This document shows positions 1-9,319 of a stretch of DNA of 55,889 nt, one piece after another (the stretch's first letter is position 1; every line of letters starts with the position of its first letter). The DNA is taken from the NCBI RefSeq assembly GCF_000346505.1, contig NZ_ANOH01000285.1:1-55889 (forward strand), given 5' to 3'. Position numbers and translations under genes: made by a program. The notes under the pieces are model-generated. The model was not told where the DNA came from. It ran no database searches and was given only the letters and a program-made list of their open reading frames with translations. This DNA is from Aporhodopirellula sallentina SM41 (lineage in GTDB: Bacteria > Planctomycetota > Planctomycetia > Pirellulales > Pirellulaceae).

Positions 1-215
1 CTGCGTGCTTTCTCGTCGGCTTCGATGTTTCGAATGCCGCGTTTGGCCTGTTTCATTCGGTCCAAACGTGATTCCGCAGGCTCCTGGTCGGAACCACTGA
101 TTTTGTTGATGACCAACCAGGAAATCGAAGCGACGCCCAGGAAGATCGCCACGGTAGTCAGTAGCATCGGGTTAATGAATCCCGGGGCGGCGTTTTCAGC
201 GAGGAGTGTGAACAT
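1..215 (-). CDS. tadC: TadC-like type II secretion F-family protein (N-terminal fragment)
   Basis: The reading frame starts at an ATG read on the minus strand at 213-215 and runs off the left edge after 71 codons. It begins MFTLLAENAAPGF, has one hydrophobic segment (about residues 16-36) and then a charged stretch (RLDRMKQAKRG), which fits the start of a TadC/GspF-type inner-membrane platform protein. It lies 51 bases downstream of tadB in the order tadA-tadB-tadC normal for tad clusters. The TadC name rests mainly on this gene order, because the F domain itself is outside the window. Confidence 0.7.
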   Translation of the reverse strand, partial: MFTLLAENAAPGFINPMLLTTVAIFLGVASISWLVINKISGSDQEPAESRLDRMKQAKRGIRNIEADEKAR

Positions 216-266
216 GGGAGTGACGATGGATTGGATGAATGAATGGGAAACGGCGCGGAACAAAAG

Positions 267-1232
267 TTAAACCTTGATCGTGATAATCTTCTTGATCACC
301 AACGCACCGATGATCTGTGACACGATCGCGGCACCGAGTGCGTATCGACCGAGGTCGTCGGTGAACAGCATCATTACGTAGTCATAGTTGAGTTTGAGCA
401 TCGTCAGGAAAAGAACCGGCGGCAACGCGAGCAAAACCGCACCACTCATCCGACCTTCCCCAGTGAGAGCTTGGATCGTGCCGAGGATCTGCAAACGCTC
501 GCGAACCAGGTGGCCGATCTTGTCGAGGATCTCGCTCAAGTCACCCCCGGTTTGACGTTGTAGAATAACGGCCGTTGCAAAGAACCGAATGTCCATGTTG
601 GGAATACGTTCGGCCATGTCTTCAATCGATTCGTCCAGCGGAATGCCGAACTTCTGCTCTTCGTAGCAGCGTTTAAACTCGGTAGCCAACGGCGGTTCCA
701 TTTCCTCACCGACCAATCCGAAACCGGCCTGTAGAGAGTGACCGGCACGAAGAGATCGACCGAGTAGTTCGAGTGCCTCGGGAATCTGCTGACCAAATCG
801 GGCGAGTCGTTTCTTCCGTTTAAACAGCACAACACCCAACGGAAGAGTCGCGAGAAACAGACCCAAGACAGGACCGAGCAATACCGGTACGGGGGACATC
901 ACGCAGATGACAACACCGGCCAAGAAGCAGGCACCACACATTCCCATGAACTGCACCATGGTGATGTTCATGTCGGCCTGTTCGAGATACTTGTGAACAG
1001 CCGGGACGTGATCCATGACTCGGTCGAGTAGCGACCTCGCTTTATCCATATCGTCCACCAATAGCAGAGATTGGCTTTTCTCTTGCGTGCCTCCGCGATT
1101 ATTCGTTGCCAGAGCGGCAAGTCGATCTTCGGTCGCGGTCGTCTCTTCGGATGGCATTAGCACGGAAGCGGCAAACGCGACCATGGCAGCAACGAAAACA
1201 CCGACGGCGGCAATGATGATGAGCGAGGACAT
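267..1232 (-). CDS. tadB: TadB-like type II secretion system F family protein
   Basis: A 321-residue inner-membrane platform protein of the tad (Flp pilus) secretion system. It has an N-terminal membrane segment (SSLIIIAAVGVFVAAMVAF), two closely spaced hydrophobic stretches in the middle and a T2SSF domain with the typical EALELLGRSLRAGHSL and ATAVILQRQTGGDLSEIL motifs, ending in two more membrane segments. I chose the ATG at 1230-1232. A TTG start at 1280 would add 16 residues and is less likely. It follows tadA with a gap of about 110 bases and precedes tadC, so the three are probably co-transcribed. The partner is the TadA ATPase. Confidence 0.87.
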   Translation of the reverse strand: MSSLIIIAAVGVFVAAMVAFAASVLMPSEETTATEDRLAALATNNRGGTQEKSQSLLLVDDMDKARSLLDRVMDHVPAVHKYLEQADMNITMVQFMGMCGACFLAGVVICVMSPVPVLLGPVLGLFLATLPLGVVLFKRKKRLARFGQQIPEALELLGRSLRAGHSLQAGFGLVGEEMEPPLATEFKRCYEEQKFGIPLDESIEDMAERIPNMDIRFFATAVILQRQTGGDLSEILDKIGHLVRERLQILGTIQALTGEGRMSGAVLLALPPVLFLTMLKLNYDYVMMLFTDDLGRYALGAAIVSQIIGALVIKKIITIKV

Positions 1233-1342
1233 GGGAAAACTGAAACTTGGAGAAGAGTGAAAAAAGAGATCGTCGAACAACGGCGCGTTGACCGCGGGGG
1301 AAATGCGAACGGTTCCCCCCGGTCAACATCTTCGCTTGTTCG

Positions 1343-2662
1343 TTAAGCTTCCATCATGACTCGTTCGCGGAACGCGCTGCTAGGCAAACGCACACCTGCG
1401 GACTCGAGTTTGCTCATGAAACCAGGGCGAACGCCGGGGCATTCGAACACGCCGTGTGCCTTGCCTTCTTCGTTGATGCCCATTTGGCGGTAGCGATAGA
1501 TGTCTTGAAGCACGATGGTGTCTTGTTCCATACCGACGACTTCGGTAATGGCGGTTACCCGTCGAGGGCCACCCTGCAATCGGTTAGCCTGGATCAACAC
1601 GTCCACCGCACCGGATACCTGTTGACGGATGGCTTTGACGGGCAGTTCGAACCCGGCCATCATGACCAGCGTTTCGAGACGTGCGATCGCGTCACGTGGC
1701 GTGTTGGCGTGAATCGTAGTGAGCGATCCGTCGTGACCGGTGTTCATCGCCTGCAACATGTCCAACGTTTCCCCACCACGGCATTCCCCGATGATGATTC
1801 GTTCAGGACGCATCCGCAGGGCGTTTTTAACGAGGTCCGTTGCGGTGACGGCGCCGGACCCTTCGATGTTGGGTGGACGAGTTTCCAATCGAACAACATG
1901 GTCTTGTTGCAGTTGCAATTCAGCCGCATCCTCGATCGTCACAATCCGGTCTTCGTGGCCGATGAACGATGAAAGTGTGTTGAGGAGCGTCGTTTTACCC
2001 GAACCGGTACCACCCGCGATGATCATGTTCAATCGCGCTTTGATACAACCTTCGAGCAGCATCACCATTTCGGGCGTGAACGCACGGTAGTTGAGCAGGT
2101 CTTCGAGCTTGAGCGGGTTGCTACCGAATCGACGAATCGAAACGGCCGCACCATCGAGTGCCAGTGGCGGGATGATCGCGTTAACCCGAGAGCCGTCTTC
2201 GAGACGGGCATCCACCATCGGGCAGGTCTCGTCAACACGACGTCCAACCTTGCTCACGATACGGTCGATGATCTGCAGAAGGTGCTTCCCGTCGCGGAAT
2301 TCCACGTCGGTCTTCTGCATCTGGCCGCCTTTTTCGACGTAGATGTTTTTCGGACCGTTGATCAGAATATCGCTGACTTTGGGGTCTTTCAAAATCAGTT
2401 CGAGAGGTCCGAGACCGAAGGTTTCATCGAGAACTTCATCGACAATCCGTTCCCTTTCCTGACGGTTGAGCAGGGTGTCTTCGGCATCGCAGAGATGCTC
2501 GACGACCATACGGATTTCTCTTTTGAGTGTGTCCCCTTGAAGGTCACCAACACGAGAGAGATCGAGTTTATCGACCAGTTTACCGTGAATACGGCGTTTG
2601 ATTTCTTCGAACTGTTCCTGGCGACTGGTTTCGGGGCGGGCTGGTGCTGTGTTCGTGCGCAT
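1343..2662 (-). CDS. tadA: TadA/CpaF-type secretion ATPase
   Basis: Cytoplasmic hexameric ATPase that powers assembly of tad/Flp pili or the related secretion machine. The 439-residue protein has the CpaF layout: a helical N-terminal region (1-90), an N-terminal sensing domain, then the RecA-like domain with Walker A GGTGSGKT (217-224), Walker B RIIIGE (288-293) and the His box [13 protein letters not shown] (308-320). Length is normal for the family. It is the first tad gene visible here; the cpaB, cpaC and cpaE genes often found upstream are absent, as the next gene upstream is a Ser/Thr kinase on the same strand 154 bases away. Whether this machine builds a pilus cannot be seen because no pilin gene is in the window. 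Confidence 0.93.
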   Translation of the reverse strand: MRTNTAPARPETSRQEQFEEIKRRIHGKLVDKLDLSRVGDLQGDTLKREIRMVVEHLCDAEDTLLNRQERERIVDEVLDETFGLGPLELILKDPKVSDILINGPKNIYVEKGGQMQKTDVEFRDGKHLLQIIDRIVSKVGRRVDETCPMVDARLEDGSRVNAIIPPLALDGAAVSIRRFGSNPLKLEDLLNYRAFTPEMVMLLEGCIKARLNMIIAGGTGSGKTTLLNTLSSFIGHEDRIVTIEDAAELQLQQDHVVRLETRPPNIEGSGAVTATDLVKNALRMRPERIIIGECRGGETLDMLQAMNTGHDGSLTTIHANTPRDAIARLETLVMMAGFELPVKAIRQQVSGAVDVLIQANRLQGGPRRVTAITEVVGMEQDTIVLQDIYRYRQMGINEEGKAHGVFECPGVRPGFMSKLESAGVRLPSSAFRERVMMEA

Positions 2663-2816
2663 TGAGTGCTGTCCTTTGCGAGATGTCTAAACCGACTCAC
2701 GCAAATCTACGACGGGAAACGTGACACACCCGTTTTAGGCAACCAATGCGATCACTTTGGGTAGCGGAAACTTTCACGCCCAGGTTATCCGTAACGGTTG
2801 TACCGATAAGGACGAT

Positions 2817-4658
2817 TTACTTCGGCGATTGCTCGAAAGTACCAGCGGGTGATTGTGGGGCGGCATAGCGGTTACCGAGGACCGCCATCGCAATCATCCA
2901 ACCTCCGCCCAAAAAGAGAGGGCTCAAACGCGGCCAAACCGCACTGCAGGCCGCAAGGGCGAAGAACATCAAACCCGAGATCGCGTTGCCTCCCCAAACA
3001 TGCCCCGCCATCGCGAAGAAGCCAAAACCGCTCAGGATGCTAGCGAAGACCATCACATCGGGATGCTCTAGAAATCCCCAACCCCAAAGGATGTTGACCA
3101 TCGTCATGGTCGCGAGATACCCCAGCCAGATTGACCAAACCGGGCGTTCGGCATTTCCCTGCGGCATCCACTCGCCGTCACGTGCGTAGTGGATCGACCA
3201 GGCGATTCCTAGCAGCATCAAAAGCCGAGGGATGAAATAGCCGAGGATGGACGCACTGCTCAGGGCCGAGGACTGCATCGACTGCAAACCGGACGGCGAC
3301 ATTGACTCCTGTATGATGAACATCACCACGTGTGCGGCCAACACAATCGCGCCAATGCGAAGTAATGCGCGCCCCCAGTTGGCGAACGTTGCCTGATGCT
3401 GGTCACGTGTTAGTTCTCGTGCGACTTTGGAGACGATGCCGTCTTTTCCTGCCGACGGGGGTTCACCATTAAGGATTCGGTCGAGATCGTCGGCAAACTC
3501 GTCTGCCCATCGATATCGGTCTGTTCGACGGGGAGCCATGGCTCGGCAAAGAACATGCTCGAGGTCCGAAAGTTCGGAAATTCTCGGCATGCCGCCCGGC
3601 CAATTCATGCGGAGCGACGGAGCGTCGGCACCGAGAACGCTCGAAAGGACCTCGGCAGTCGAGTCGCCGCGATGAGGAGGGGTGCCGGTCAACAAGGCGA
3701 ACAGGATGCCGCCTACCGAGTAGATATCGGTCGCCGCCGTGACGTCCGACTCGCCCCGCGCCTGCTCGGGACTCATGTAGTGCGGTGTGCCGAGAATCTG
3801 TCCGTCCAACGTGACGCCCGGTTCATCTCGGTGCCATTTCGCCAAACCAAAATCGACAATCTTCGGGAGACCGTCGTCATCGATTAGAACGTTGTCCGGC
3901 TTGAGATCACGGTGGATAATGCCACGGCGATGAGCGTACCCGACCGCTCGGGCGATATCGCGGGCAATCTGTATCGATTGACGAACCGCCTCACGTTCGG
4001 TCATCTCGCATCCAGACAAACGTGTGTTCGCCGCGTTGACCTCGAGATGTCCTTTTCGTTCTTTGACGGTTGCCTGCAGTGATCGACCGCTGACCAGCGG
4101 CATCACGAAATAGTCCATCCCACGCCAGCAACCGATTGCGTGAATCGGAAGAATGTTCGGGTGAGAGAGCGTGGCGGCGGCCTCCGCTTCGATCCGAAAC
4201 CGCATCTTCAGTTCGTCATCGGCGAGCAAACCGTCGCTGATCAATTTAACCGCGACGTCACGACGGAGACTTTGCTGCGTCGCCTCGTAAACGGTCCCCA
4301 TGCCTCCTCGGGCGATTTCTCGTTTAAGAACGAAGTCATCAAGGACTTCACCGATGAGCGAATCTCTAGCGGGCTTGGTTGCCGGATCGAACCACTGTTG
4401 GTTGGCAAAGAAGCTGCGCAGCGGCTCGGCATGTTGCGGGAACCGATCCACTATCTCATCGAGACGGACGGGGATCCCTGCCTCGCGACGTTCAATGAAA
4501 AACGCCAACACGACTTCGAGCGATGCATCCGATGGCAACGGAATGCGCGCACAGATCGTTTCACCAACGGCGTTTTCATTCAATTTGCCGTCCGGCGTAT
4601 CGCTCGATACGTCATCCGATCGAGAAGCGAGAGGTTTGGGAACTGGAGCGTCTGGCAT
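2817..4658 (-). CDS. Membrane Ser/Thr protein kinase (Hanks type)
   Basis: A 613-residue kinase with an N-terminal region of about 110 residues, a complete Hanks kinase domain and a C-terminal membrane domain of about six hydrophobic segments (residues about 425-600) in place of the usual extracytoplasmic sensor. The kinase core is intact: glycine loop ARGGMGTVYEA, VAVK lysine 138, HRDLKPDN (249-256), DFG (269-271) and GTPHYMSPEQARG in the activation segment. It begins 14 bases downstream of opgG on the same strand, so it is probably co-transcribed with the glucan gene. A role in controlling glucan synthesis or envelope stress is an inference from position only. The substrate is unknown. Confidence 0.93.
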   Translation of the reverse strand: MPDAPVPKPLASRSDDVSSDTPDGKLNENAVGETICARIPLPSDASLEVVLAFFIERREAGIPVRLDEIVDRFPQHAEPLRSFFANQQWFDPATKPARDSLIGEVLDDFVLKREIARGGMGTVYEATQQSLRRDVAVKLISDGLLADDELKMRFRIEAEAAATLSHPNILPIHAIGCWRGMDYFVMPLVSGRSLQATVKERKGHLEVNAANTRLSGCEMTEREAVRQSIQIARDIARAVGYAHRRGIIHRDLKPDNVLIDDDGLPKIVDFGLAKWHRDEPGVTLDGQILGTPHYMSPEQARGESDVTAATDIYSVGGILFALLTGTPPHRGDSTAEVLSSVLGADAPSLRMNWPGGMPRISELSDLEHVLCRAMAPRRTDRYRWADEFADDLDRILNGEPPSAGKDGIVSKVARELTRDQHQATFANWGRALLRIGAIVLAAHVVMFIIQESMSPSGLQSMQSSALSSASILGYFIPRLLMLLGIAWSIHYARDGEWMPQGNAERPVWSIWLGYLATMTMVNILWGWGFLEHPDVMVFASILSGFGFFAMAGHVWGGNAISGLMFFALAACSAVWPRLSPLFLGGGWMIAMAVLGNRYAAPQSPAGTFEQSPK

Positions 4659-4672
4659 GCTCCAATTCTAGC

Positions 4673-6466
4673 TTACTCCTGCCTCGTATATACGGCGGGA
4701 TAGACAAAATTGGGGGTGCCTCTCGGGCAGAGATACCGGAACGTTTCACTCTGCGGGATTCCGTCTGCATCGTTCAAGGTCATCTCGATCTCAATCGGTG
4801 CGTCTTCGGTCGCCTCGAATGCGATCTCGACCGACACGCGGTCGCCCGTTTGCACCACTTTACGATCAACCAGCTTCCCGCGAACCAATCGAACCAACGG
4901 ATCGAATTTGCTGTCGGACGCGGCGATATTCTCCGCATCGGAGACCAAGCGTTCCTCCTCCGGTTCGGCAGCGAGAGACACATTCTCTTCGACAGACGAG
5001 ACTCCGGCGGACACCTCATCGACGTACCGCTGCGCGGTGCGATTGAAATCGAATCGCATTCGGATAAGCCTGTCGTCGCGCTGCACGTCAAACTCTCGGC
5101 ACGTCAACAAAGGAAGCCCGCTTTCGTTTTTCGGCACGACGGCGGACGAGAGAGCCGACTCTTCGGAGAAGAAGAAAACCGTGTAGTTCAATTCCAATGG
5201 CCGGTTTGCATCGACCGGTGAGTCGCTAACGAAGTATGCCCCGATGTTGTCGATCCCCTCGTGGGCTCCCGGTATTTCAAGCAGTTCGATCCGTCCGGCG
5301 CCCCATGACTCGTTGGGACGGACCCAAACACTTGGTCTCTCGTGATAGCGAGCATTGGAGTCACGGAAGTGCTCGACGTCGCGGTCTCGCTGCAACAGCC
5401 CAAAGCCGTGAACCTGATTGACGGACGTGCTGGTGACCGACGGATAAGGCAGACGCGCGAGGCCTCGCCACATCCAACGGTCGCCTTCGTGGATCAGCAA
5501 TCCGTCACAGTCATGTACCGAAGGACGTTCATCGAGCTTGGGGCCCTGCAACCCATCGCCCCAAATCCACATGCTCGTCAGTGGCGCGATAGCGACCTTG
5601 TTAGGTACGTCTCGAAAGTAGAGCGTTGCCCTCACGTCCATTTGCGACACATTCTGTCCGGGGTCGACCGAAAACTCATAGGCACCGGTCAGCGACGGAC
5701 TGTCCATCAGCGCAAGCACTCGAACAACCCGGTCGCTCGGGCTAGGCTCCTGAACCCAGAAGGAGCGGAAGTCGGGAAATTCTTCGTCCTGGTTCATCCC
5801 TATGTTCACGGCCAAGCCCCGCGCCGAGGTTCCGTACACGGTGTCTGCGGTGCGAGACCGAAAATAACTCGATCCGAGAAACGTCAGCAGTTCCTGCGGG
5901 TCACCCTCCGGCTCAAAGCGACCTGCGATCTTGATCCCCGCGTAGCCGACCGACGCCGGAACCGAGAGGTCGGCGGCGGCACCGCCAAAGCGAAACTGGC
6001 TCGGGTGATAATGCAACTGCTTTGCGGTCCCGGTTCGCGAGAACTGATCAACAGCAAACACATTGACGCGATCTTTTTGAACGAAGCCGCGGTGGAAGAA
6101 CTCCAGCCAAAACGGGTGCTTCGAATCGTTCCAGACGCCTTGTTCGTGCCGGAACTGAATCTCGCGATACTGTTCGTAATCCATGTTTGCGAGCACCGGA
6201 ATGAGCGGCGGCTCGGGGACATACTCAGACGCCGCAACTCGTTTGGCGAACTCCTGCAAATCGCGGAACTCGGAAATGCGAAGTTCAGGCTGATGAGCAC
6301 GCCGCAGAGAGGACGACGCCGTGCGATTGGCGGCAAACAAAGGTGGCTGCTCGGCGGTTGCGGTGCCGTATACGCTGAACAGCAACGTCGAGGAAAGCAG
6401 GAGCGTGGAGCCGAGCAGTAGCGTTGCGATTGCACCATTAGCGGTGCTGATGTGTCGAGTGACCAT
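4673..6466 (-). CDS. opgG: Periplasmic glucan biosynthesis protein OpgG/MdoG
   Basis: A 597-residue secreted protein with an N-terminal signal sequence (hydrophobic core at about residues 12-34, likely cut near TATA-EQ). The body matches the MdoG/OpgG family: FAANRTA...RISEF at the start, then EYVPEPPLIPVLANMDYEQY, SSYFRSRTADTVYGTSARGL, PDFRSFWVQEPSPSDR and LTSMWIWGDG, followed by a C-terminal immunoglobulin-like domain. OpgG acts in the periplasm on the beta-1,2-glucan backbone made by OpgH. The related E. coli OpgD is a beta-1,2-glucanase placed in family GH186. The neighbours, a GH144-type enzyme upstream and opgH beyond it, support this role. OpgD cannot be excluded, since the two are paralogues. 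Confidence 0.93.
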   Translation of the reverse strand: MVTRHISTANGAIATLLLGSTLLLSSTLLFSVYGTATAEQPPLFAANRTASSSLRRAHQPELRISEFRDLQEFAKRVAASEYVPEPPLIPVLANMDYEQYREIQFRHEQGVWNDSKHPFWLEFFHRGFVQKDRVNVFAVDQFSRTGTAKQLHYHPSQFRFGGAAADLSVPASVGYAGIKIAGRFEPEGDPQELLTFLGSSYFRSRTADTVYGTSARGLAVNIGMNQDEEFPDFRSFWVQEPSPSDRVVRVLALMDSPSLTGAYEFSVDPGQNVSQMDVRATLYFRDVPNKVAIAPLTSMWIWGDGLQGPKLDERPSVHDCDGLLIHEGDRWMWRGLARLPYPSVTSTSVNQVHGFGLLQRDRDVEHFRDSNARYHERPSVWVRPNESWGAGRIELLEIPGAHEGIDNIGAYFVSDSPVDANRPLELNYTVFFFSEESALSSAVVPKNESGLPLLTCREFDVQRDDRLIRMRFDFNRTAQRYVDEVSAGVSSVEENVSLAAEPEEERLVSDAENIAASDSKFDPLVRLVRGKLVDRKVVQTGDRVSVEIAFEATEDAPIEIEMTLNDADGIPQSETFRYLCPRGTPNFVYPAVYTRQE

Positions 6467-6733
6467 GCGCGGTTGGGGCAGTTGAGGAGGAGAGAAGAGA
6501 AAGTGCCTCGCTCGCCCAAAGTGCGAATCCTGCGCCGAAAACGCCTGGTTGGTTTCCGTCCGGACCGTGATCGATGTTCGTTATCGATGCCGGTTTCGGC
6601 ACAATCTTATTCGCTGCCAAGCATGTCGCCATGCCGCGCATAAAACCGCATTGAAGGCGAAGACATCGCCTTAAGAGAACATCGCGTAGACACCGGCAAA
6701 CCATCGCGAACCGGCGTCGCTCGTACGCCAAAA

Positions 6734-8074
6734 TCAGACTGGTGTAAAACCGGCCAATCGGAACGCCCGTTGTGGCAGCGGATGCTTCATGAAAGCGCTC
6801 CATACGCCACCGCTGCGTAAATTTTCAGCCATCAAGAGAGAGATGCCGGTGTCGATTCCGATCACGTCACGGCTGACCCAGCCCGTGGCGGGATTGAACG
6901 CGTTGGCGAATCCATAGCGTCCGTAGACTCGATCGCCAAAGTGATCACGTTGATATCGAAGTGTGGCGATCGCTTCGTCAGGAACGACCGCGAGTCCGCC
7001 CGCCGACGCACTCGGAACGACTGTTCCGTCGATACCGCGGTCGGGTTCGAAACGGTTGTCCTCGTACGGCCCACCCCAATCGCGATAGCCGGACACCGAA
7101 TCGCTGCTCGTGATCCCCCACAGGTTCTCGCTGTAGTGTCCCATCTCGTCGGGAAAACGTTCGGCGAGTTGCGAGAGGAACTCGATTTGGGCGTGATGAG
7201 CGGTGATCGAGTTCCGCCAATAGCTACGTCCGCTCGGACTGCGAACGTCACGGAAGTCGAAGAATGCCATCGGGTATTGATGAACGAACAACGGCGGATA
7301 GCTCAAGAATGTTTCGCCGCGATGCACCAACATCCGGTCGCGTTTCCACGCGTTCCATGCCGAAGGATCGATCGCATGGTTGGGGGCGCCGATCGCCATC
7401 AAAACAAGGATCGTCAACTCACTGAACCGGTCCCATTGGCAAGGCAACAAACCGTGTTCGGGCGACCACCCCATATGCAGGCAGTTACCATCGCCCAGCA
7501 TTGATTGCCAATTGGTGCGGGTGATCAGTTCCTGACAGAGATTCTTGATTTCGATGTCATCGCCGAACGTCGTTTCGCTGCAGATCACCCCCGCCAACAT
7601 CAACGCGGTGTCGACCGTGGAGGCTTCGCTGTTCATGCGTCGCCCGCCGTCGCTGCGGCCGATGAAGTGATAGACGAATCCGTTGTGGTGCTCGGCCACA
7701 TCGACCAAAGACCGCAGCATGATTCGCGATCGTTCGCGAGCACTCTCAAAACTCTCGAGTCCTGATTCCGGAGCGATCGCGTACGCGGCGAGCCCAAACC
7801 CGCAACTCGCCGAACTCGCATGTTCGCTGAAACCGCCACCGTTGCGCATCCCACGGTCGCTAATAAACCCGGTTACCGGGTCTGCCGCATCGAGAAAATA
7901 CCGGTAGCAGCGTTTGCGAAGGTCGGTCAAAAATGGGTCGTCGTGCACCACGGAAGATCCGCCGAGGGAAGAACCGCATACGAGAGGTGCGGAGGCCGCA
8001 ACAACGCTAGAAATGAAACGGCGGCGAGTCAATGTGCCGAGAAGCTGCGACGAGGCAAATTTCGGAGTAGACAT
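6734..8074 (-). CDS. GH144-like beta-1,2-glucanase (glycoamylase domain PF10091)
   Basis: A 446-residue exported protein. I chose the ATG at 8072-8074, which puts a Tat-like signal (LTRRRFISSVVAASAP) close to the N-terminus; the frame stays open upstream but that part looks non-coding. The rest is one glycoamylase-type (alpha/alpha)6 domain with family signatures DAADPVTGFISDRG, GFGLAAYAI, FVHQYPMAFFDFRD, LWGITSSDS, GTVVPSASAGGL and the C-terminal YGRYGFANAFNP. PF10091 includes the GH144 endo-beta-1,2-glucanases. Standing between opgG and opgH strongly suggests the substrate is the beta-1,2-glucan itself, for trimming or turnover. I cannot assign catalytic residues with certainty. The gap to opgG is 267 bases. 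Confidence 0.85.
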   Translation of the reverse strand: MSTPKFASSQLLGTLTRRRFISSVVAASAPLVCGSSLGGSSVVHDDPFLTDLRKRCYRYFLDAADPVTGFISDRGMRNGGGFSEHASSASCGFGLAAYAIAPESGLESFESARERSRIMLRSLVDVAEHHNGFVYHFIGRSDGGRRMNSEASTVDTALMLAGVICSETTFGDDIEIKNLCQELITRTNWQSMLGDGNCLHMGWSPEHGLLPCQWDRFSELTILVLMAIGAPNHAIDPSAWNAWKRDRMLVHRGETFLSYPPLFVHQYPMAFFDFRDVRSPSGRSYWRNSITAHHAQIEFLSQLAERFPDEMGHYSENLWGITSSDSVSGYRDWGGPYEDNRFEPDRGIDGTVVPSASAGGLAVVPDEAIATLRYQRDHFGDRVYGRYGFANAFNPATGWVSRDVIGIDTGISLLMAENLRSGGVWSAFMKHPLPQRAFRLAGFTPV

Positions 8075-9319
8075 AAGGCACGAGGCGAGGCGGGAAGCAG
8101 GCGGGATAGGAAATTTCAGGAGGGAACGCGAGAAAGTCGAACCGGGTTGAAAATGGTTCGCCGTCACCGCGGCCCGAAGGATACTGAAAGGGCCCAACTG
8201 CCGTCAATCTGTCCTTTGCAGCCGCCACACTGCGAGAATCGACGCCAATAGGCTTGTTCGATACGACAGCCGGGTGAAACCTGTTCACTGGTATCGCTGT
8301 CGAGTGCTCAATTTTGGAGCATTTTCCGCCAAACGCTTAGTAAGTGTTGGGCATCATGGTCAATTTACGATCACGTCGGACGTGATAAATCAAACCGATG
8401 TCCACACTACTGAAATAGCATCCTTTTTCTGCATAGGGAGCCCCAAAATGAAGATTTGGTGGTCCTCCGCGGCATGGTCGCCGACACACACCTCGTCCGC
8501 CCCTAATGTGGAACCATCTCGCAATAAAACGTGCTTTCGAACCGCGGTTTCTCGCCTGCCAATTTTAGTTGCATGCAACTGCACTAGGTTGACGACTACT
8601 TTGGCACACGCTTTGAAGTTACTCGATACCCATCGGGATGAACCGACAACCGGGACGTCAAACTCTTCTCAATGTCCCGACACTCTTCTATCGAAAAGGC
8701 TTCTGTCATGGACACGAATCAACAACATCAACGCGCCGAAGGATCGGGCATCGCATCAACATTCCAATCGACGAGCAAGAGAAGCGTTCCGCCGATCATG
8801 CAACGTTCGATGAACCATCCCGAACCCATTCGGATGGCCGCTCCGTTGCGATGGGATTGGTGGTCACGCTCGATTATGGAGGGCTCGCAAATGTTGCTGC
8901 GGAGCATCTTCCTGCCGCAGCACGAAACCTTTCGAGTCGCCAACGACTCATCACGACGAGGTCGTTAGGGGCCGGAGAATCATCGACCATGATGACTGCA
9001 AACCCGCGGCGGATGGATCTCCCTACGTCGCTCTGATGTAGGTCGATCGTCGTCGTCGATCAGTCATCGTTAACGATCAATCGCGTTGACGCAGCCTCGC
9101 ATGGCAGAGCCTGCCGGCGAGGCTGCGCGCAACGCATCGGTCGATCGTACCCCCGGTCTGCGCCGAAACGACAGAGCGGTTCTCGACAAAGCCGGTCTCT
9201 CGGCACGCGCGACTCACCCCCGCGTCGCTCGTTTTGGGTGCAACCGTCTTCGACGCAACTGACCGACGCGAAACTCTTCTCTTCACCAAAGCTTCTCCCA
9301 ACGTTCAACTGGAACCATC
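8075..9319. other. Long intergenic region between the divergent glucan genes
   Basis: About 1.25 kb without a gene I can support. Several short open frames overlap at 8274-9036 but they lack a recognisable protein pattern. The stretch separates the divergent GH144-like gene and opgH, so promoters for both should lie here. Visible structure includes a small inverted repeat TCACGTCGGACGTGA near 8370 and the large stem-loop at 9083-9135. A sequence at 8602-8616 (TGGCAC, 5 bases, TTGAA) resembles a sigma-54 site but lacks the essential GC of the -12 element. Confidence 0.6.
9083..9135. repeat. Extended stem-loop upstream of opgH
   Basis: CGCAGCCTCGC (9090-9100) pairs with GCGAGGCTGCG (9117-9127) in a perfect 11-bp stem. 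Inside it GGCAG (9103-9107) pairs with CTGCC (9111-9115), and outside it GCGTTG (9083-9088) pairs with CAACGC (9130-9135). The structure lies about 185 bases before the opgH start and has no run of T after it, so it is not a normal rho-independent terminator. It could be a 5'-leader structure or a protein-binding site. Confidence 0.7.

Noticed and set aside
8602-8616. Sigma-54 type promoter (TGGCAC-N5-TTGAA)
   Set aside because: The -12 element lacks the required GC and the site is about 700 bases from opgH.
8638-9036. Overlapping short frames in the gap before opgH
   Set aside because: Frames on both strands overlap, none has a domain, a signal peptide or a ribosome-binding site.
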